Below, piece after piece: positions 6,458 to 8,200 of a DNA stretch of 8,200 bases. A program made the translations under genes and the position numbers. Every line of letters begins with the position of its first letter. The first letter of the stretch is position 1. Source of the stretch: a bacterium (GTDB lineage: Bacteria; Desulfobacterota; Anaeroferrophillalia; Anaeroferrophillales; Tharpellaceae); assembly GCA_029935295.1 (NCBI GenBank), contig JAOZKP010000125.1, forward strand, positions 1-8,200. The letters are read 5' to 3'. The notes beneath the pieces are model-generated. The model saw nothing but the letters and a program-made list of their open reading frames with translations. It searched no databases and had not been told where the DNA came from.

Positions 6458-6951
6458 CAAAATTTAAGACTGCTATTTTAACCATCAGCGACCGTGGTTC
6501 ACGCGGCGAGCGCCAGGATTTAAGCGGACCGGCTCTGAATGAAAGGTTGGCTGAAGATGGACAATTCCAGGTTGTTCTCGAAAAAATTGTCAGTGATGAG
6601 CCGGCTGAAATTGAAGCGGCTCTGATTCAGTGGAGTGATCAGCAGGCAGTTGATCTTATTCTGACTACCGGTGGTACCGGGTTTTCCCCCCGGGATCTGG
6701 CCCCGGAAGCGACTTCAGCGGTTATTGAACGGCCTGCACCCGGTTTTGCCGAAGCTATGCGGGCCGAAAGTCTGAAAATAACCCCGCATGCAATGATCTC
6801 AAGAGCAGTTTCCGGGATTCGTAAATCGACTTTGATTATCAATTTTCCCGGGAGCCCGAAAGCGGCCCGGGAATGTCTTGGGTTTATCCTGCCGGCCCTG
6901 CCGCATGCTCTATTGAAACTCGCTGGAGATCCTTCCGACTGCGGCTCCTGA
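6442..6951 (+). CDS. mogA: MogA/MoaB-family molybdopterin adenylyltransferase
   Basis: This family activates molybdopterin by adenylylation before molybdenum or tungsten is inserted into the cofactor. The 169 residues form a single MoCF-binding domain. Seen: TISDRGSRGERQDLSGP (14-30), VSDEPAEI with D52, the signature LTTGGTGFSPRDLAPEAT (74-91) with D85, and NFPGSPKAARECL (134-146). D52 and D85 align with the two aspartates I recall as essential in E. coli MogA, which favours MogA over MoaB, although the two names are often mixed. The gene overlaps the end of cimA by 16 bases in another frame, and AAGGTGG lies 6 bases before its ATG inside cimA, so translational coupling is likely. No other molybdenum cofactor gene is in the window; the tie to amino acid genes looks positional rather than functional. 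Confidence 0.9.
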   Translation: MRPEIAKFKTAILTISDRGSRGERQDLSGPALNERLAEDGQFQVVLEKIVSDEPAEIEAALIQWSDQQAVDLILTTGGTGFSPRDLAPEATSAVIERPAPGFAEAMRAESLKITPHAMISRAVSGIRKSTLIINFPGSPKAARECLGFILPALPHALLKLAGDPSDCGS

Positions 6952-6984
6952 ACTCTCTTAAAGTAAAGGAAAACGCTGACGACA

Positions 6985-7461
6985 ATGACTTCTGTATATC
7001 AGGTTTCTCATTTTTTCAATAACCTGGCAAATCTCAAAGAAATTGCTGCACTGGAACAGACTTCATTTGCAAATCCATGGAGTTGCGAAAGTTTAAGTGC
7101 GGAGATTTTAAATCCCCTCAATCTGACTTCGATTATCAGCTCGAAATCCGCAACCAGACCAGAGATCCTCGGTTACAGCCTGACCCGGATAATTTCACCC
7201 GAAGCGGAATTGTTAAGGGTTGCGGTAAAACCTGAGGGGCGCAAGCAGGGTGCGGCGACAAAAATACTTGCCGAATTACTGCAAAAACTGATCCCACTTC
7301 AGGTCGAAAAAGTCTACCTTGAAGTCTCCGAAAAAAACCTACCGGCAATAGCTCTCTATCGAAAAGCAGGTTTCTCAAATCTCAGCTACCGCCCCAATTA
7401 TTACGATAACGGTACAATTGGAGCTTTAATCTTTGAGACCGTTATCTCAACTTACATTTAA
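6985..7461 (+). CDS. rimI: Ribosomal protein S18 alanine N-acetyltransferase RimI (GNAT family)
   Basis: RimI acetylates the N-terminal alanine of ribosomal protein S18 using acetyl-CoA. The 158 residues form one GNAT domain. Seen: an NPWS-type motif (30-33) following EQTSF, the acetyl-CoA loop VKPEGRKQGAATKIL (81-95), and LEVSEKNLPAIALYRKAGF (112-130), with E113 and Y125 at the positions usually catalytic in RimI, then YRPNYYDNGT (135-144). Two small departures are visible: the pyrophosphate loop is RKQGAA rather than RRQGIG, and the usual ...EDAL.M ending is replaced by GTIGALIFE. These leave open another GNAT substrate, but family membership is clear. A 33-base gap separates it from mogA. 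AAAGGA stands about 14 bases before the ATG, a long spacing. It is the third ribosome-modifying enzyme in the window. Confidence 0.87.
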   Translation: MTSVYQVSHFFNNLANLKEIAALEQTSFANPWSCESLSAEILNPLNLTSIISSKSATRPEILGYSLTRIISPEAELLRVAVKPEGRKQGAATKILAELLQKLIPLQVEKVYLEVSEKNLPAIALYRKAGFSNLSYRPNYYDNGTIGALIFETVISTYI

Positions 7462-7474
7462 TAAGGAAATAATT

Positions 7475-7939
7475 GTGACTAACAATGACATCTTGCGACG
7501 TATCCGCTATACTTTTGATTTTAGCGACTCGAAAATGATTGCCATATTTGGCTTAGCTAATCATGAAGTAACCCGTGGACAAGTTAGTGATTGGTTAAAA
7601 AAAGAAGATGATCCTGCCTATCAGGATTGTACTGACATTCAACTGGCGATTTTTCTGAATGGTTTAATTAACGATAAACGAGGAAAAAAAGAAGGGCCAC
7701 AACCCGATCCAGAGATTGATTTAACAAATAATATCATTTTCAGGAAATTGAGAATTGCATTAGACCTGAAAGCTGACGACATATTGGATATTATGGAGTT
7801 GGCAAATTTTAGTATTAGCAAGCATGAACTAAGTGCGTTTTTCCGGAAGTCAGATCATAAACATTACCGTAACTGCAATGATCAAATATTGCGTAATTTT
7901 CTAAAAGGTGTACAGCTTAAATATCGCAATAAAGATTAA
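7475..7939 (+). CDS. DUF1456 (YehS-like) protein, two tandem repeats
   Basis: The 154-residue protein is built from two copies of an about 65-residue unit: NNDILRRIRYTFDFSDSKM... ending ...FLNGLI, and NNIIFRKLRIALDLKADDI... ending ...FLKGV. Both contain an R/K-aromatic helix, a W/F-L/F-R/K-K-x-D-D/H segment and a C-x-D-x-x-L-x-x-FL ending. This matches the DUF1456 family, of which E. coli YehS is a member; its function is not known. I choose GTG at 7475 as the start because AAGGA lies 7 bases upstream and the protein then begins MTNNDILRRIRY, as in relatives. An ATG at 7433 in the same frame would overlap rimI by 29 bases and add 14 residues unlike the family. The gene follows rimI by 13 bases and looks more AT-rich than its neighbours. 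It has no signal peptide or membrane segment. Confidence 0.87.
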   Translation: MTNNDILRRIRYTFDFSDSKMIAIFGLANHEVTRGQVSDWLKKEDDPAYQDCTDIQLAIFLNGLINDKRGKKEGPQPDPEIDLTNNIIFRKLRIALDLKADDILDIMELANFSISKHELSAFFRKSDHKHYRNCNDQILRNFLKGVQLKYRNKD

Positions 7940-7963
7940 GGTCCAAGTGGCAGTCATATAGCG

Positions 7964-7987
7964 ATGTAAAAACACTCCCGTTTACAT
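7964..7987 (+). repeat. Inverted repeat downstream of the DUF1456 gene
   Basis: ATGTAAA (7964-7970) and TTTACAT (7981-7987) are perfect 7-base inverted copies around a 10-base loop, 24 bases after the stop codon. The position suits a terminator, but the stem is AT-rich and no T-run follows, so a Rho-independent terminator is not supported; an operator-like dyad is as likely. Confidence 0.3.
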
Positions 7988-8042
7988 GGATTAGCGCTCC
8001 TCATATTTGGCCTGCCAGCAACCTTTCTCCATTTTTCACCAC

Positions 8043-8093
8043 CTATTGCGGCCTCGAAAAAATATGGTATTCGGCTACCTGTGAAACTTTCAT
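8043..8093 (-). other. Short frame (16 codons) behind a strong ribosome binding site
   Basis: On the minus strand AAAGGAG (8106-8100) stands 6 bases before ATG at 8093, a near-ideal initiation site. The frame encodes only MKVSQVAEYHIFSRPQ before TAG at 8045-8043. The first residues resemble the start of the N-terminal domain of some tyrosine recombinases, which is weak evidence for a broken integrase start; a leader peptide is another possibility. TTGCAA about 55 bases upstream, followed by TAAAAC after 17 bases, is a possible promoter. I cannot tell whether any product is made. Confidence 0.25.
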
Positions 8094-8175
8094 CCTTTTC
8101 TCCTTTACAAATGATAATGTTTTAAGATACCTACTTATGCTTGTTTTATGATTTCAGAAATTATTTTGCAAGGCC

Positions 8176-8194
8176 AGCATCCTTCTGGGATGCT
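8176..8194. repeat. GC-containing hairpin near the window end
   Basis: AGCATCC (8176-8182) and GGATGCT (8188-8194) form a perfect 7-base stem with a 5-base loop, preceded by AAGGCC. It resembles the stem of a Rho-independent terminator, but the window ends 6 bases later and no T-run is seen on either strand directly after it. It may belong to a gene beyond the edge. Confidence 0.35.
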
Positions 8195-8200
8195 TACAAT

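Larger units (their letters stand above)
7940..8200. other. Tail region without a convincing gene
   Basis: These 261 bases follow the last plus-strand gene. I see no plus-strand coding frame of useful length. The minus strand has a short frame with a strong ribosome binding site (8043-8093) and, in another frame, 55 codons free of stops (7957-8121) without an ATG or GTG before codon 40. Two inverted repeats are present (7964-7987 and 8176-8194). It could be a decayed gene, a leader for a gene beyond the window, or ordinary spacer. Confidence 0.5.

Noticed and set aside
7433..7474. Upstream ATG start for the DUF1456 gene
   Set aside because: It would overlap rimI and add 14 residues absent from relatives, whereas GTG at 7475 has AAGGA at ideal spacing and gives the family's N terminus.

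Overview
The window looks like ordinary chromosome from an anaerobic deltaproteobacterial-type organism (Desulfobacterota/Desulfuromonadales-like). This assignment is an inference. It rests on a lysC-cimA pair, a citramalate synthase of the long CimA type, a CooT-family small protein and moderate GC. No rRNA, tRNA, CRISPR array or complete mobile element is visible.

Layout. The left half (1-3360) is a minus-strand operon, transcribed right to left: a 65-residue CooT-family protein, the branched-chain aminotransferase ilvE, the ribosomal protein S12 methylthiotransferase rimO, and the 16S rRNA methyltransferase rsmE, whose 3' end lies outside the window. Gaps are 21, 6 and 34 bases. A 234-base divergent intergenic region (3361-3594) should hold the promoters for both directions. 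The right half (3595-7939) runs on the plus strand: aspartate kinase lysC, citramalate synthase cimA, a MogA/MoaB-type molybdopterin protein overlapping the end of cimA by 16 bases, the S18 N-acetyltransferase rimI, and a DUF1456 (YehS-like) gene. The last 261 bases carry no convincing gene. They do hold a short minus-strand frame behind a very good ribosome binding site, and two inverted repeats.

How the genes fit together. CimA makes citramalate from pyruvate and acetyl-CoA, the first step of threonine-independent isoleucine synthesis. IlvE performs the final transamination for isoleucine, valine and leucine. LysC feeds the aspartate family (lysine, methionine, threonine). The divergent pair of operons therefore joins branched-chain and aspartate-family amino acid synthesis with three enzymes that modify the ribosome (RimO on S12, RsmE on 16S rRNA, RimI on S18).

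The most interesting sequence signal is inside lysC: a near-perfect Shine-Dalgarno sequence eight bases before in-frame ATG codon 247, where a separate regulatory beta subunit would begin, as known for Bacillus and Corynebacterium aspartokinases. I found no clear undescribed system. The least explained DNA is the tail after 7940.
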